64,000 nucleotides of DNA from Lithodes maja (GCA_037953745.1 JBAKBP010000677.1:1-64000), one strand, 5' to 3'; shown: positions 21,724 to 33,228, counted from the stretch's first letter. Program-made: numbers and translations. The notes: generated by a model not told the origin, from the sequence alone.

Positions 21724-22102
21724 TTAAGGGAGCCCATCTCGCTTTTTTCACTTTCTCAACCTTTCTCTTTGGCTTGTATCCATTGGGCCCCATTCAGCCA
21801 ACTGTTTTAAGACGTTTACCCCATCCAGGTGTCAATATTTTCCTGGCGAGCGGTAGCGAGCCAGCATATATATATTTTTGTTTTGACAGCAAGCTAAATT
21901 TGCACATTTTTTATAGAAAAATTTCTCCGGCGGAGCCGGATTTCTTCATACAATGCTGGCTCGCTATCGCTCGCCAGGAAGAAATCGACACCTGGATGTG
22001 GATAAAAGTCTTAAAACAGTTGGCTGAATGGGGCCGAATGGATACAAGCCAGGGAAAGAGAGAAAAGGAGAGAAAGATAAAAAAGCCAGTGACCCCCCTT
22101 AA
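21724..22102 (+). mobile_element. foldback element family I, copy I1
   Basis: This 379 bp element is bounded by TTAA. One end is TTAAGGGAGCCCATCTC and the other ends GTGACCCCCCTTAA. The two halves are long inverted repeats sharing GGCTTGTATCCATT, CAGCCAACTGTTTTAAGAC and CCTGGCGAGCG.TAGCGAGCC, with arms of about 150 bp, so it can fold into one long hairpin. It is non-coding. The TTAA boundary groups it with piggyBac-type MITEs. Confidence 0.8.
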
Positions 22103-22484
22103 TAATACATTGACTGTTTTGGAAAGGCTTTTAGGAACCAATGAGTAACCAATATATCGGATATCCACAGTTCCTTCCTAAATTGACTACTTGTGAGTTT
22201 CAGGCTATAAGGAAATTGGAGCCATGAACATTAATATTAAACAGAAATGCAATAATAATGTATGTTTCTGATGGATAAATGGCATGTTGAATTGGGTTTG
22301 ATGTATTTATAAATGTAAAGTACTCTACTACGACTGTATTTTAGCTGTAAATTCTGTTAAATATCGTTGTTTACAGCTCCAACTTCCTTATAGCCTGAAA
22401 CTCACAAGTCGGCAATTGGATATGAATATAAACCTGAAATTGTAGCCAGAATGAAAGGAAAAAAAGACCCTATTGCACTGAAAG
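22103..22484. repeat. spacer between mirror foldbacks, itself an inverted repeat
   Basis: Between I1 and I2 lies 380 bp with its own arms: GTGAGTTTCAGGCTATAAGGAA near 22193 is mirrored by TTCCTTATAGCCTGAAACTCAC near 22385. The whole 21724-22865 block is therefore symmetrical at two scales. Confidence 0.7.
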
Positions 22485-22865
22485 TTAAGGGGGGTCACCG
22501 GCTTATTTTTTCTTATCTTTTATCTCCTTTTCTCTCTTTCCCTGGCTTGTATCCATTCAGCCCAATTCAGCCAACTGTTTTAAGACATTTATCCCCATAC
22601 AGGTGTCAATTTCTTCCTGGCGAGCGATAGCGAGCCAGTATTGTATGGAGAAATCTGTCTTCGCCGGAGACATTTTTCTATTGAAAAATGTACACATTTA
22701 GCTTGCTTTCAAAACAAAAATATATATATGCTGGCTCACTTTCGCTCGCCAGGAAAATATTGACACCTGGCTGGGGGTAAAGGTCTTAAAACAGTAGGCT
22801 GAATGGATACAAGCCAAAGAGAGTGAGAGAAAGAGAAAAAAAAAAAGAGAGGTGGGCTCCCTTAA
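22485..22865 (-). mobile_element. foldback element family I, copy I2 (mirror of I1)
   Basis: This 381 bp copy begins TTAAGGGGGGTCACCGG and ends GTGGGCTCCCTTAA, which is I1 reversed. It shares the same inner motifs and loop sequence, with scattered substitutions. The two copies face each other across 380 bp. Confidence 0.8.
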
Positions 22866-22879
22866 CAAATATCCTATTA

Positions 22880-23514
22880 TTAACCTGACAAGCGCGATAT
22901 AGACCTAGGGGCTAGGGTAGTTATTTGTGCATTTCTAGCCTTGGATTCTGACAGAATTCGTTATATTTACAATATAGAGCATTATTTGTTTTCGGTATGC
23001 TTTTATTTTACATATATGATGTATATATGAACCTTCAAGAGTGCTAAAATAAGTGGGAAAGCATTTGGGTGGTGAAAAACTAAGATATTGGCCACCCGGT
23101 CATAATCTCAGGCGAGAGAGAGCCACAGGCAACCCTCCTCTCTCGCTGTCTGTGAGGTAACTGAGACGAGCGGGGCGGTGTGGGCCGGTGTCTGGGTGTT
23201 ACATAACGATCTTTTCTGCAACCCACTTGTGCTACATTATCGCGGGAGAGAAAAATAACCGATAAATGATAAGAGGAAAAATAGGTGATAATTGAGGAGG
23301 GGGGAATAAGGTGGGGAAGGAGGGGAGGGGGGTGGGTGAGATTTACATGGATGAGTACTGGAGGGGAATTATCTCACCTAGAGACAAATTCCTTTGTTTT
23401 GATAGGCCCTTTTTTTTTTTTTTGGAAGGCTTTTTTTATGGTCTTGCTTCCGTGAGGCCTATCGCGTTCCCTATAGGAAGCCTTCCGTGAGGTCTATCGC
23501 GCTTGCCGGGTTAA
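22880..23514 (+). mobile_element. TTAA MITE family D, copy D1
   Basis: This 635 bp element begins TTAACCTGACAAGCGCGAT and ends ATCGCGCTTGCCGGGTTAA, forming imperfect inverted termini. A close copy in the other orientation lies at 44500-45147. Its interior AATAGGTGATAATTGAGGAG and GTGGGGAAGGAGGGGAGG is shared with family E, so D and E are related despite different ends. It is non-coding. Confidence 0.88.
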
Positions 23515-23837
23515 TGGCCTGCAGTCAGTCACACGGGCAATGTAAATGGTGATTACTTTTCCTATTGTTTTACTGCCATTTATGACCAGATAAATCTAAT
23601 CCAGTGCGTCTTCAATATATACCATCTCGGTCCATCTGATATCGGTATAATCTAACGTAAGAAATATTAAAATCCGATATTAATAGTGTGGGCAGTTTAA
23701 TAATATATGGTAATATAGATTTATGTGATAGTAAAGTATATAAATAATTGGTGTATTATTAGCTAGGTCTATAATTGCCTCTATTTTGTTTATTTACTGT
23801 GCTATGATTTTGCTGTAATTAAATGTGGTAGGTTTTA

Positions 23838-24048
23838 AGCCGGTATCACACAAGCACTTTTTCACCTAACATTTACCCTTAACACTGGTCTGGCAGCTTA
23901 TGAGGTCAATATTTACAATGTTTCGGTCACCTAAATTCATCTATCATCAGTCTAGTTTCCGATACCAGGGCAAAATATTCCAGAAATTTTGCCAGAAATT
24001 TTGTGATCATCGAATGTTGACTCTAATAGCTCTCGTGTGATACCGGCT
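23838..24048. mobile_element. MITE with TTA target duplication
   Basis: Inverted termini AGCCGGTATCACACAAGC and AGCCGGTATCACACGAG bound 211 bp. TTA lies directly outside both ends (23835-23837 and 24049-24051). A 3 bp TTA duplication is typical of PIF/Harbinger-type elements, but the termini alone do not prove the superfamily. The element at 32124-32658 has similar ends (TCCGGTTTCACAGCA). Confidence 0.7.
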
Positions 24049-24051
24049 TTA

Positions 24052-24679
24052 CATTGTTCCTAAAACTCAACACATACACGGTTATCAAGTATTTTGTGTT
24101 AATTTATTTGTAAGGCCATTATTTTCTCACATGGTCTCCCTTTGCATAGGACTTTCTTTATTAATTTTATCTACCATAAGCCAATTTTTTTGTTATAGAA
24201 GGCCTATATGCGTGTTCCAGATGTTTGAAATATAAGTTTGTTTATGCTTCCATATAGTGTATAGAGTGAAGAGTTTGGTGGTAGTTCAAAGAGGCCACCA
24301 GGTGTCTCCAATGATTTGTTGGTAGCCTAACTGTAAACTACTGTACTCTTGAATAAAGTCTTTGGACAATTATAAGCGTTAAAGTAAAGCTTATTTCGGC
24401 TTTAATTTTTTTATATAAAGTGGTGAATAATTGATCAAATTTTGACATTTTAATGAAGTAACCTTGAAACTGGTAAAATATATCATAATGTACTGTACCC
24501 CCAGGGGGTAAGGGGGCCTTCGTCTTATGGTGGAGGAAACTATATGCCCCACGCATCCTACTGCGTGACGTACAAGGCGACTAATAGGGGGAATGGAGGT
24601 AAATTGCAGGCACCAATCAAACAGGGCTATACCCAGGATATTTAAGTTACAATTCTATCCACTATCTCCTCGCACTTTC
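24052..24679. other. intergenic, nothing recognised
   Basis: AT-rich DNA. A GAATAAAG polyadenylation-like hexamer is at about 24349, but no gene can be tied to it. Confidence 0.4.
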
Positions 24680-24860
24680 GTCAAAGTTTACATTCTTCCC
24701 TATTCACCGGTTCTTAAAAGGCGCATGATTTCTCTCGTGGAATCTGACTGTTGTCCTTCATGTATCGCCTTCTACTCCCTTCCGTAATTTTTCCCTTCAC
24801 CAGCCTTATGAGGGCTCCGGCCCAGTAGGCTGACAAATTACATCTTTCTCTCTCTCAATA
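24680..24860 (+). pseudogene. LINE 3' end fragment
   Basis: A short open end to 24787 is followed by CAGCCTTATGAGGGCTCC and a CT-rich tail. This layout matches the 3' UTR of the LINE at 98-880 (CAGCCCTATGGGAGCTC, CT run). It is a strongly 5'-truncated insertion. Confidence 0.5.
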
Positions 24861-25094
24861 TACCCAGGATAGGCTGTAGGCATTTGATAAGGAGTCGCTG
24901 GAACTCCTGTTTCATTTGCTTGGCCTGTCTTACTGATTCCCTTTGTGCCTCACTTACACAGAGTAATTCAGCTAGCTCTCACAAACTCCGATCCACTTTA
25001 CTACACTGAACATGCACACCACATTTCCTTCTTCCACACCAAATTTTTATTTACAAATAGCCTATTTATTTATTTATTTAGCCTAGCCTCTGAG

Positions 25095-26468
25095 TCCCCA
25101 GGGGAAGGGGGGGGGGGACCATAAATGCCCCCACACCCGCCCGACCTTCCTCTGACGGCCCCTCAAAATTACCTGGACCTCGGCCTGTTACTCTCTCAAT
25201 TAACTTTTGCAACATTCGCGAACTTTCCTCTAATTTTCCCTCTGTTGAACACCATCTCTCCTCCTACAAACCTGATCTTCTTTTACTCACCAAAACTCAA
25301 GGTGTCTGAAGCAACTGCCAGCAGCCCCTTCTCTGTATCCTCCTACTTTCTCTATCCTAGTTTCAAAGCCAAAGGTGGATGTTGTGCATAGCCTACGTGC
25401 ACAACAAACTCACTTGCTCTTGTGTTCCCGATTTCGACTCCTCTGAATTCTCAACTTTATGGCTCAAGCTTTCCTGTCATTCTCTTACAAAATATTATTG
25501 TGCTGTCTATCTTTCCCCTAACTCTACCGACTTTCCCAAATTCTTTGACTATCTAGACTACCTTGGAAAACATTCCATCGATTTCTCCTTTCTCAGAAAT
25601 CTCCATCTTAGGAGATTTCAACGTTCACCACCGCCAATGGCTCTCCTCTCACACTATTGACCAACCTGGTGAACAAGCCTACATCTTTTCTATCCTAAAT
25701 GACCTAGAGCAGTTAGTTCAGCAACCCACCCTTATCCCAGATCGCCTCGGAGATCGACCCAACATTCTTGACTTGTTTCTAACTTCTAACCCTTCTTATA
25801 CTTTCGATCTTTTCTTTCCTTTGGGCTCCTTCGACCATAAACCTATCGGTCACCTGTCCTATTTCTCCTGTACAGCCAGCCGGTGGCGCTTGTGGCACTT
25901 TGGCGCTGCCAAATGGGAGGCTATCCGGAAGTACTTCTTTGATTTCCCATGGAATGATTTCTGCTTCCGTGGCCGGGGACCCTTAGAGAGTGCTGAACGC
26001 ATTACCGAGGTAATCCTATCGGGCATGGAAGCATACATTCCATTCCCTTTCTCTCAGACTAATGCAAAAAAATCTTGGTTTACTCACGCTTGTTCTACTG
26101 CTGTCCGCAACAAGGAGGAAGCATTCCAACGGTACCGACGCCTACATACTCAAGAATTCCATTCTTCCTATATTTCTGCCCGGAATCAAGCCAAATCTGT
26201 TCTTCGACTTGCCAAGCACTCTTTCATCAATAATTAATGCTCTGAACTATCCAACTCTAGCTCTTCCCAGGCTTTCTGGCATCTAGCCAAAAACCTCTCC
26301 AACAATTTCTCTTCCTCTTCATTCCCTCCCCTTTCCCACTCTGATGGCACAACCATCACTTCTTCCTCTGACGAAGATGAACTCTTCGCTGAAACATTTG
26401 CTAGAAACTCCACCTTGGATGATTCCGGTGCTATTCCTCCCTCTCCACCCCCCTCCGACCTATTTTAA
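25095..26468 (+). pseudogene. LINE endonuclease region, frameshifted
   Basis: The 5' part of a LINE ORF2 is spread over three frames: 25125-25391, 25379-25660 and 25563-26237. It includes CCAVYLSPNS-type and ISILGDFNVHHRQWLSSH endonuclease motifs (the GDFN block), a GDRPNILDLFLTSNP block and an SFDHKPIGHL end. After a TAA at 26235-26237 the same frame continues toward the RT linker (SQAFWHLAKNLSNNF). It breaks off near 26468 at an AT-rich repeat, before any RT domain. At least two frameshifts and one stop make it non-functional. Confidence 0.8.
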
Positions 26469-26934
26469 TGCCGCAAAAACACCATGTCAAGTATTGTAAA
26501 ATCTTAAAACAGCTCCCAAGGCCATAACAAAAATTCAAAAATAAAAAAATATAGATACCATTGGAAGCGCAACGTAGAGAATAAGCCGAATATACCGCTA
26601 AAAATATGAAAATCGAAAAAGACCCGTCAAGTTGCCTTAGGATTTTGGCAAAAAAATCAAAAGTGAGCTATAACACTATTCTGAATACTCTCGACGCGCT
26701 GAATCCAATGTCGCGAACCGATTTTAATTGTTGTGGCCTTGAGAGCTATTTTAAGATTTTGAACAAATTTGTAAATTTATTTTGAGGCATTAAAATAGGT
26801 CGGAATCACCTGAATTAATGTTTGGGAACCGTCTGCTTAATGAGGATGTCAACGATATGTCACAAAAAGAAATATCTACATTTTTTTGGTGGACATTTTT
26901 GCTACTTGGTGGGTGATTTTCGATTTTAGAGTTT

Positions 26935-27416
26935 TTAACCCCTTATTAGCGGGGCCCGACTTCAGTCCGTATAGAGAACACCTGCCCAAAGAGCGGGGCC
27001 CGACTTAAGTCAGCGTGCAATTTTGGAGCAATATTGCCTCTGAGAGAGAGACGAGCGGTGGGCGGAGCGTAGGTCGGGCTCTGACCGTTCGCCACGGGTC
27101 CCGCGGGCCTACGTTTACTCCACACACATCCACCCTCCCTCCCTCACTACACAGGGTATTATGTCAAGAAATTACCGTATTTTAGGGATTTTTCCTTCGT
27201 CTTGCACGATCGTTGCAAGAGAACGCGTGGTCGTAGGAGGATGGTTCTGGTGTCATTGGAAAGCTGAATTAACGCCCTTTCAGGGATACATAATTGTATT
27301 ACGCTCTGGCTTTTGTTTATGCATGAAAAAGAGCACGGAAACAAGGCCATTTAGGGTAAAACCACCCGCTTGGTGGGTAGTAGAAATTCTTTACGGGCCC
27401 GCTCGTAAGGCGTTAA
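26935..27416 (+). mobile_element. TTAA MITE family J, copy J1
   Basis: Termini TTAACCCCTTATTAGCGGGG and, inverted, TTAACGCCTTACGAGCGGGC bound 482 bp. The interior (GTCATTGGAAAGCT, CCTTTCAGGGATA) matches J2 at 57605-58085. It is non-coding and piggyBac-like by target site. Confidence 0.85.
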
Positions 27417-27657
27417 GGGTATATCTGGAATCGTCACGTCGTTGCGATGCCAACGGTATATGGATTTTTAAATTTTGACCAGCCATTCGCTCAGAATCGA
27501 AAATATTTTTCCAAAATCACCTTGAATTTTTTAAATTTTGGGGGAAGGGGTCGGGCGCAAGCTGGACTAGATAATAGTCCATCAGGCGCCTGGCCCGGGG
27601 AGACGATTAATATGAAGGGTGCGCATGAAAGTGTGGTGGCAGGGCCATACTTAGATT

Positions 27658-28510
27658 AGTCTCGTCGTTGCGATTCCAACTATATATGAATTTTTTAATT
27701 TCGACCAATTTTTAGGCCCAATAGGCCTATTTTAAAGTTTAAAAACTCCATAGACGAGTTATCTATATGGATTTTGTTCAAATTGTAACCATAAGTTCAC
27801 ATTGACACAGTGAATCAAATGGCGCAAACAGAATTTAAATCGGACTATTAGTTTAGGATTTTGTATTTGACTTGACCTCCCAGAAGGGCCCAAATGACCA
27901 GTTTTTGGACTTTAGAAGTCCTCTGTAGCCCAAACTATAAGTCTTAGGGAATTCTACTTGGTGCCATTCGATTTTTATCGCCAAGCTGCTTCTATACATG
28001 GTCTTATATTTATTTTTCGCCCAGCCATTCGCCCAGAATCGAAAATATTTTGGTCCAAAATTCCTGCGTTTAAAAAAAAAAGCCCAGGAACATTTTTGCA
28101 CTTGGCGGGCGAATTTCGAATTTCGAGTTTTCATGGGTATATATGGATTCGTCTCATTACAATTCCAACGGCATATGTATTTTTGAATTTTGACCAATTT
28201 TTAGGCCTAATAGGCCTATTTTAAAGTTTAAAAACTCCATAGACGAGTTATCTATGTATGGATTTTGTTCAAATTGTAACCATAAGTTCACTTTGACACG
28301 CTGAATCGAACAATTAGTTTAGGATTTCGTATTTGACTTGACCTCCCAGAAGGGCCCAAATGACCAGTTTTTGGACTTTAAAAGTCCTCTGTAGACCAAA
28401 CTATAAGTCCTAAGGAATTTTACTTGGTGCCATTCGATTTTTCTCGACGAGCAGCTTCTATACATGGTCGTAGATTACATTTTCGAGCAGCCATTCGCCC
28501 AGAATCTATT
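27658..28510 (+). repeat. tandem duplication, about 480 bp unit
   Basis: Two adjacent units begin near 27660 and 28143, each with GACCAATTTTTAGGCC, CCATAGACGAGTTATCTAT, CTCCCAGAAGGGCCCAAATG and CAGCCATTCGCCCAGAATC. A partial third unit lies upstream at about 27425-27520. Small indels separate the units. It is non-coding. Confidence 0.8.
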
Positions 28511-28696
28511 TTTTTTCCAAAATTTTGATTATAATTTTAAATAGGAAAAGATTTGTGTTTAACTGTCATAAAAGTCTAGGGTAAAACAAACTCACATTTC
28601 ACCAGTTTTTATTTTTGCACCAATGTAATTGTTAAGAACTTTAATATTATAATATGCTCCCATTTCCACAAAAATGGGTAAAAGTAAAAACGGTTT

Positions 28697-29225
28697 CTAT
28701 CTATCTATATCTATTGCCTGACGCCGTGATCCCCGAAGGGGTGGCCACGAACGAACCGCCCCCATGCACCCGTCCCCAGTCAGTCTATGCCCCTCCCCCC
28801 AACCAGCACTGCCTTCGTTCATGTACTTCCTCACTCCATCCTTCCACCTCTCATTCGGTCTACCTCTCCCTCTCGTACACCCTCTTAGTCATTCTCTCGC
28901 TTTCCATACGTTCCATATGGCCGAACCATCTCAAGTTGTTCCTTTTCACACTTTCCAGCACATCTACCTCCACACCACACCTCCTTACTTCCTCATTAGT
29001 CTGTCTATCCCTCCATGTAACAACGCACGCACTCCTTAAGTAATTCATTTCCACTGCTCTCACTCTTGGTCTGAGTCTCTCGACCAACGTCCATGCTTCG
29101 CTTCCGTAAGTCGGTGTCGGGATTACCACACTGTCATGCAAGGACTTCTTCACTTCCATACTGACCACCCTATTTCTTGTTACTGCTTTTAGCGTTCCTA
29201 CAACCCTCTCCCGCACTTCTTCACA
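28697..29225 (-). mobile_element. second, shorter copy of the 13.9 kb LINE family
   Basis: The last 530 bp of the LINE family at 13870-16442 (RWFGHMERM region), 5'-truncated, with small deletions. It has the same microsatellite 3' tail and is flanked by AAAAACGGTTT at 28686-28696 and 29226-29236, an 11 bp target duplication. It is independent confirmation of how this family inserts. Confidence 0.9.
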
Positions 29226-29688
29226 AAAAACGGTTTGCGCCATTCTATTCAGCGCGTCGAGAGGAATCCAAAAGTATCCCCACATGTCCAAATCTATTTT
29301 TTTTCAAAAAATGTGAGATCATTTAACTTGTGACCATATCGTTGGAATCCTCATGAAAGGGAGAGTTCCCAAAAATTAATTCAGGTGATTCTGACCTATT
29401 ATAACCCCACAAAAAACAAAAAACAGTTTTGCCAAATTCCTTGTAAATTATTGTAAAATCTTAAAATAGCTCCCAAGGCCATAACAAATGGTAAACAATA
29501 AAAAATTAATAGAGCGTTGGAATCATTGCAGCGTCATGAAGAATCCGAATATGCCGCTAAAAATATGAAAATCGAAAATGACCGGTCAACTTCCAAAAAA
29601 CACAAAGGCTAACTAATGCTTTTTAACCCCTTAGGATTTTGGCAAAAAAAAAAAAAAAAAAAAAAATATAGGGTAAGTACTGTATACC

Positions 29689-29963
29689 CAAATTTCAAAA
29701 ACTTATAATGGGGAGAGTAATTAAAAACTAGACTTTTAATATGAATTACTACCACTGAAATATGGGTTTACTTTACCCTAGACTTATATACTAGTTAAAA
29801 CAATAATTTTATATATTTCATTTTAAATTTTAATAGGCTCCCATAATAATTATATATCATATATAAGTCTAGGGTAAAGTAAACCCAGATTTCAGTGGTA
29901 GTAATTTATATTAAAAGTCAAAATTTTTAATTAGTCTCCCCATTACAAGTTTTTGAAATTTGT
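29689..29963. mobile_element. foldback element with about 100 bp arms
   Basis: CAAATTTCAAAAACTTATAA at 29689 is mirrored by TTACAAGTTTTTGAAATTTG ending near 29963. The arms continue through GGTTTACTTTACCCTAGACT and its complement, around a 75 bp AT-rich spacer. It directly abuts the minisatellite that follows. Confidence 0.75.
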
Positions 29964-30421
29964 GTCCAAAAACACCCACAGACTATAGCCTTGTGTCCAA
30001 AAACACCCCAAAATACCCACAGACTATATAGCCTTGTGTCCAAAAACACACCAAAACACCCACGGACTATAGCCTTGTGTCCAAAAACACCCACGGACTA
30101 TATCATTGTGTCCAGAAACACACCAAAACACCCACGGACTATAGCCTTGTGTCCAAAACCACCCACAGACTATATCCTTGTGTCCAAAAACACCCACAGA
30201 CTTATAGCCTTGTCCAAAAACACCCACGGACTATAGCATTGTGTCCAAAAACACACCAAAACACCCACGGACTATAGCCTTGTGTCCAAAAACACCCATG
30301 GACTATAGCATTGTGTCCCAAAACACACCAAAACACTCACGGACTATAGCCTTGTGTCCAAAAACACACCAAAACACCCATGGACTATATTATAGCCTTG
30401 TGTCCAATAACACCCAACCAA
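29964..30421 (+). repeat. minisatellite GTGTCCAAAAACACC...
   Basis: Tandem units of about 31 and 48 bp are built from TTGTGTCCAAAAACAC, optional ACCAAAACACC and CACGGACTATAGCC. The higher-order pattern alternates short and long units. It reads open in several frames because units keep phase, but the peptide is simple-repeat and not a credible protein. Confidence 0.9.
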
Positions 30422-30447
30422 AACCTAACCTAACCTAACCTAGTATA
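30422..30447. repeat. interstitial CCTAA (telomere-type) array
   Basis: About four CCTAA units (AACCTAACCTAACCTAACCTAG) directly follow the minisatellite. This is the arthropod telomere motif at an internal position. Confidence 0.85.
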
Positions 30448-30929
30448 TTTGTGGACTATTTATGAATGCAAAATTTAAAAATATATTGTAAAATTGCCAA
30501 ATTATTGAGATATATGTACAGGTCATCCCGCTACACAGGATTATACCTCCTTATACTGTACTCATGTATAATCCACGTGGGAGACTAATTTTGAAAACAT
30601 TTATAAAACCCGATATTAATAAAAAAAAAAACGCCTAGTCTAATCACTCTCAGAGCTCCTTCGGACATCCTCACTGTTTACAAACGCCTTCTTTATGCAG
30701 TATAATCGATATTTACCCCCTGCTGGCAACATAGATGATGATTTCAATAAGTCATGGAGGGGGTGAGGGAACCCATCTTGTATTCCACATTGGAATTATA
30801 ACTAAAATCATGCAAACACTCATTTCTCAAAATCTGGAGGAAAAAAACATGAAAAATAAGGGTGCGAGCCTATTCCCTATAATTACCCCAAATTCAAGGG
30901 ACGTTGGAGTCAAAATGCCTGGACACACA
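30448..30929. other. repeat-derived, no gene
   Basis: GAGATATATGTACAGGTC and CCCGCTACACAGGAT at 30509-30542 recur inverted at about 33420-33470 and again at 33640. It is part of a dispersed repeat associated with TTAGG runs. No coding feature is seen. Confidence 0.5.
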
Positions 30930-31190
30930 AAGTTTAAAGCAGTCGAAGTCATAGGATGAAGGAAAGACTGAGGGAGAGAGTTCCAGAGTTCACTTGCTGA
31001 GTAGAAGAAAGACAGAAAATTTGCCAATTCTTGGATTGGCGAGCTGGACAGAATAGGAGCGGGACTGTGCTGAAAGGCGGGTGCCTCGCACTCGCCACAA
31101 GGGAGGGGATATACACTGAAAGAGCTCTGAATAACACTGATTGTTGTAATAGCGATAGAAGAGTGAAAGAGATGAAACATTGCAGCATGT
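30930..31190 (-). pseudogene. LINE C-terminal remnant (LWNSLP motif)
   Basis: The - strand reads FFYSASELWNSLPQSF near 31020-30970, followed by a short TSTALNF region. S..LWN.LP is a common C-terminal signature of several LINE clades. There is no other domain, and the upstream region is unrecognisable. This is a weak call. Confidence 0.4.
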
Positions 31191-32123
31191 AGAAGGAGAT
31201 TGTAGGGAACTAGTAAGAGGAAGCGTGGAAGATCAGGGAAAATGTAGGTTTAAAGAGGATAAAAAGGGAAAAATAAGCTCTATTTGACAATAACCGTTTG
31301 CCTTAGGATACAGAATTAGTTGAGGGGGGGGGAGGGGGGCAGCGGCCAGCGCCCCCTCACGGTCACCGTCTCATCCCCCCCAGCACTTATTGACATTCTC
31401 ATATATTTTAACTTAAATTTAACAGTAGGCGGTCCAAACTCCCTTATAATACATTTCTGACAGTAGACATATATACCAATGTATTATGTGATAAATAACA
31501 CTTCAGTAGGCTACACAAAAATTGAAGGGTGTCACAGCTGTCACACCATAAAATCTTACCCCCAATTGTGCTATGGCCCCGAGCGTCATGGGACCCATCC
31601 AACTACCACACTGCCTAGTGCCTACATCCAAGAGGGGTGACATAATAACAGACATCCAACTTGGTCATCGAACAACTACAGTAGGCTACGCCAAGATCGA
31701 GGAGAGGTGTGGAGCCTGTGGACAGTGGAGGCGGCAGACTCCGCCTTCGAAAAAAGACTTCGAACTTCGAAGTCGACCGTCGGACCGTGGTGAATCAACC
31801 TAAACTTCGACAAGTAGGCTAAGTTAGCTAAAGAATTACATACGTGGCAACTTTGGTGTTATTGACTTACCCTAGGGTTGAAATGAACACGTGGTTAGGT
31901 TACTCACGGGCGGCTCGCCGAGCGTCGTGGGGCCGCGGCGCTTAGCCTATACTCTACGAGTCTTTCTTTTCGGATGACAATTAATTGAATCCCAAGACAG
32001 ATAATTTCTTGATACCCGGTAGGCTACTTAGCCTAATGGAAAATGATTAAACTAGGCCTATTTTGTATCTGCATCATTATCATAGTAAGACCAAGTTTAG
32101 GAACTTTAGGCCTATCGGTATTA
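31191..32123. other. intergenic, nothing firm
   Basis: A G-rich tract at 31324-31345 and a 76-codon open frame at 31573-31803 (CGACGQWRRQT) without recognisable domain. A first exon of some gene is possible but not supportable. Confidence 0.35.
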
Positions 32124-32658
32124 TTCTAGATCCGGTTTCACAGCACACTCATCAATTTATATGACTTCTATAAATTTGTCATATACCATACTTCATTCCT
32201 ATATCGGTCAGTAGCGGCGCAAATGGAATTATAATTACTGTACTGTGAAAAAAATAATATTTACCTCCTGTTATCCACAGCCAAAGCTGAAGATTGCGGA
32301 GTAAATACCGTCAACTTCATCTACTTTTTTTTTTTCGGCGACCGTCAATCTTTTATTATTCTAATACCAAACCAGCGGGGGTGTGGGGGCAGCAGCCCCC
32401 ACCAATAATACTAGGATAGGTTAGGTAAGGTTGTTAGGTTAGGCTAATATTACCCCTTATTTTCGTCTTTTACCCCGCAATTTCCCTGATCTTCATAGCC
32501 CTCCCCACTAGTGGGGGCCATGTTTTTAGATTGTTGGATAATGGGTAAATAATAATTTCCGCCAGTCCTTAGTATAAAACAACACTGTAGCCTATATTAT
32601 AGAAAACTGAGAAAAACAAAAACACACAACGCTAAATTTGCTGTGAAACCGGATCTAG
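32124..32658. mobile_element. DNA element with 21 bp inverted termini
   Basis: TCTAGATCCGGTTTCACAGC at 32126 is mirrored by GCTGTGAAACCGGATCTAGA ending at 32658. The 535 bp interior has no transposase but contains one hairpin-TTAGG unit (32376-32445). The ends resemble those of 23838-24048. The exact boundary is unclear because the target is palindromic. Confidence 0.7.
32376..32450 (+). repeat. hairpin-TTAGG unit 1
   Basis: GCGGGGGTGTGGGGGCAGCA, then GCCCCCACC, a short AATAATACTAGG link and TTAGG-like repeats. The G-rich and C-rich parts pair as a stem. The same unit recurs at least six more times in this window. Confidence 0.8.
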
Positions 32659-32700
32659 AATTTTACCGGCCTATCTAAGTAGAAGCTGTTACCGGTACTT

Positions 32701-33132
32701 ACTTTGGTGTTACTTTGGATGATTCCGCCTGTTACTGACAAAGCTGAAGTCGACTTCCACTCGCACCAGGTTGTCCTTCATCAGACTCCCCATCCTGGAT
32801 GACTTCAGGCAGGGTGTTGTGATCACGGCTGGGCCGCTGGGGTAACCTGGTATTGGTGGGTGGTCAAGTTACTCAGTAATCCACCCAGCCACCTGTAGAA
32901 CCATATTTTAGTAAAAATACTGGAATTATTGCATAAGTGCACCTATACGAGCTAAACAAACTAGGCTAGTATTGTATTTAACAGGAAGGTACGACGAGGT
33001 AAGTGATGTGGTATAGACTAGGTGGCAATATGTGGAAATGGATTATAAGGGCATTCCGCCCCCTCTGACCCCCTTACGAAAATCTACGGTTACTCACTCC
33101 ACCCCAACTGGATTTCTACCGTTTTACCCAAC
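32701..33132. other. intergenic, nothing recognised
   Basis: No coding or transposon signature was found between the 32.1 kb element and the next hairpin-TTAGG unit. Confidence 0.45.
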
Positions 33133-33137
33133 CACCG

Positions 33138-33228
33138 GGGGTGTGGGGGCGTTAGCCCCCACCGGGCCACCCATAATACTAGGTAACTAGGATAGGTTAG
33201 GTAAGATTGTTAGGTTAGGCTAATGTCT
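33138..33228 (+). repeat. hairpin-TTAGG unit 2
   Basis: CCGGGGGTGTGGGGGCGTTA, GCCCCCACC, CCATAATACTAGG and GGTTAGGTAAGATTGTTAGG. There is a 10 bp extra link between hairpin and repeats compared with unit 3. Confidence 0.8.

Larger units (their letters stand above)
26469..29688. repeat. AT-rich composite repeat with nested insertions
   Basis: The left and right ends share GCTCCCAAGGCCATAACAAA and CCGCTAAAAATATGAAAATCG in the same orientation (26500-26640 and 29465-29585), so this is a repeat-derived block. Inside are the MITE at 26935-27416, a tandem duplication at 27658-28510 and a LINE fragment at 28697-29225. A GGTC.GAATCACCTGAATTAATTTTTGGGAAC-type segment at 26802 is mirrored near 29350-29400. 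No coding function is seen. Confidence 0.6.

Noticed and set aside
29964..30421. CRISPR-like array
   Set aside because: Units are adjacent without unique spacers, and the DNA is eukaryotic; it is a minisatellite.
31573..31803. 76-codon ORF as a possible zinc-binding protein
   Set aside because: It has a single CGAC motif with no partner cysteines and no splice or promoter support.
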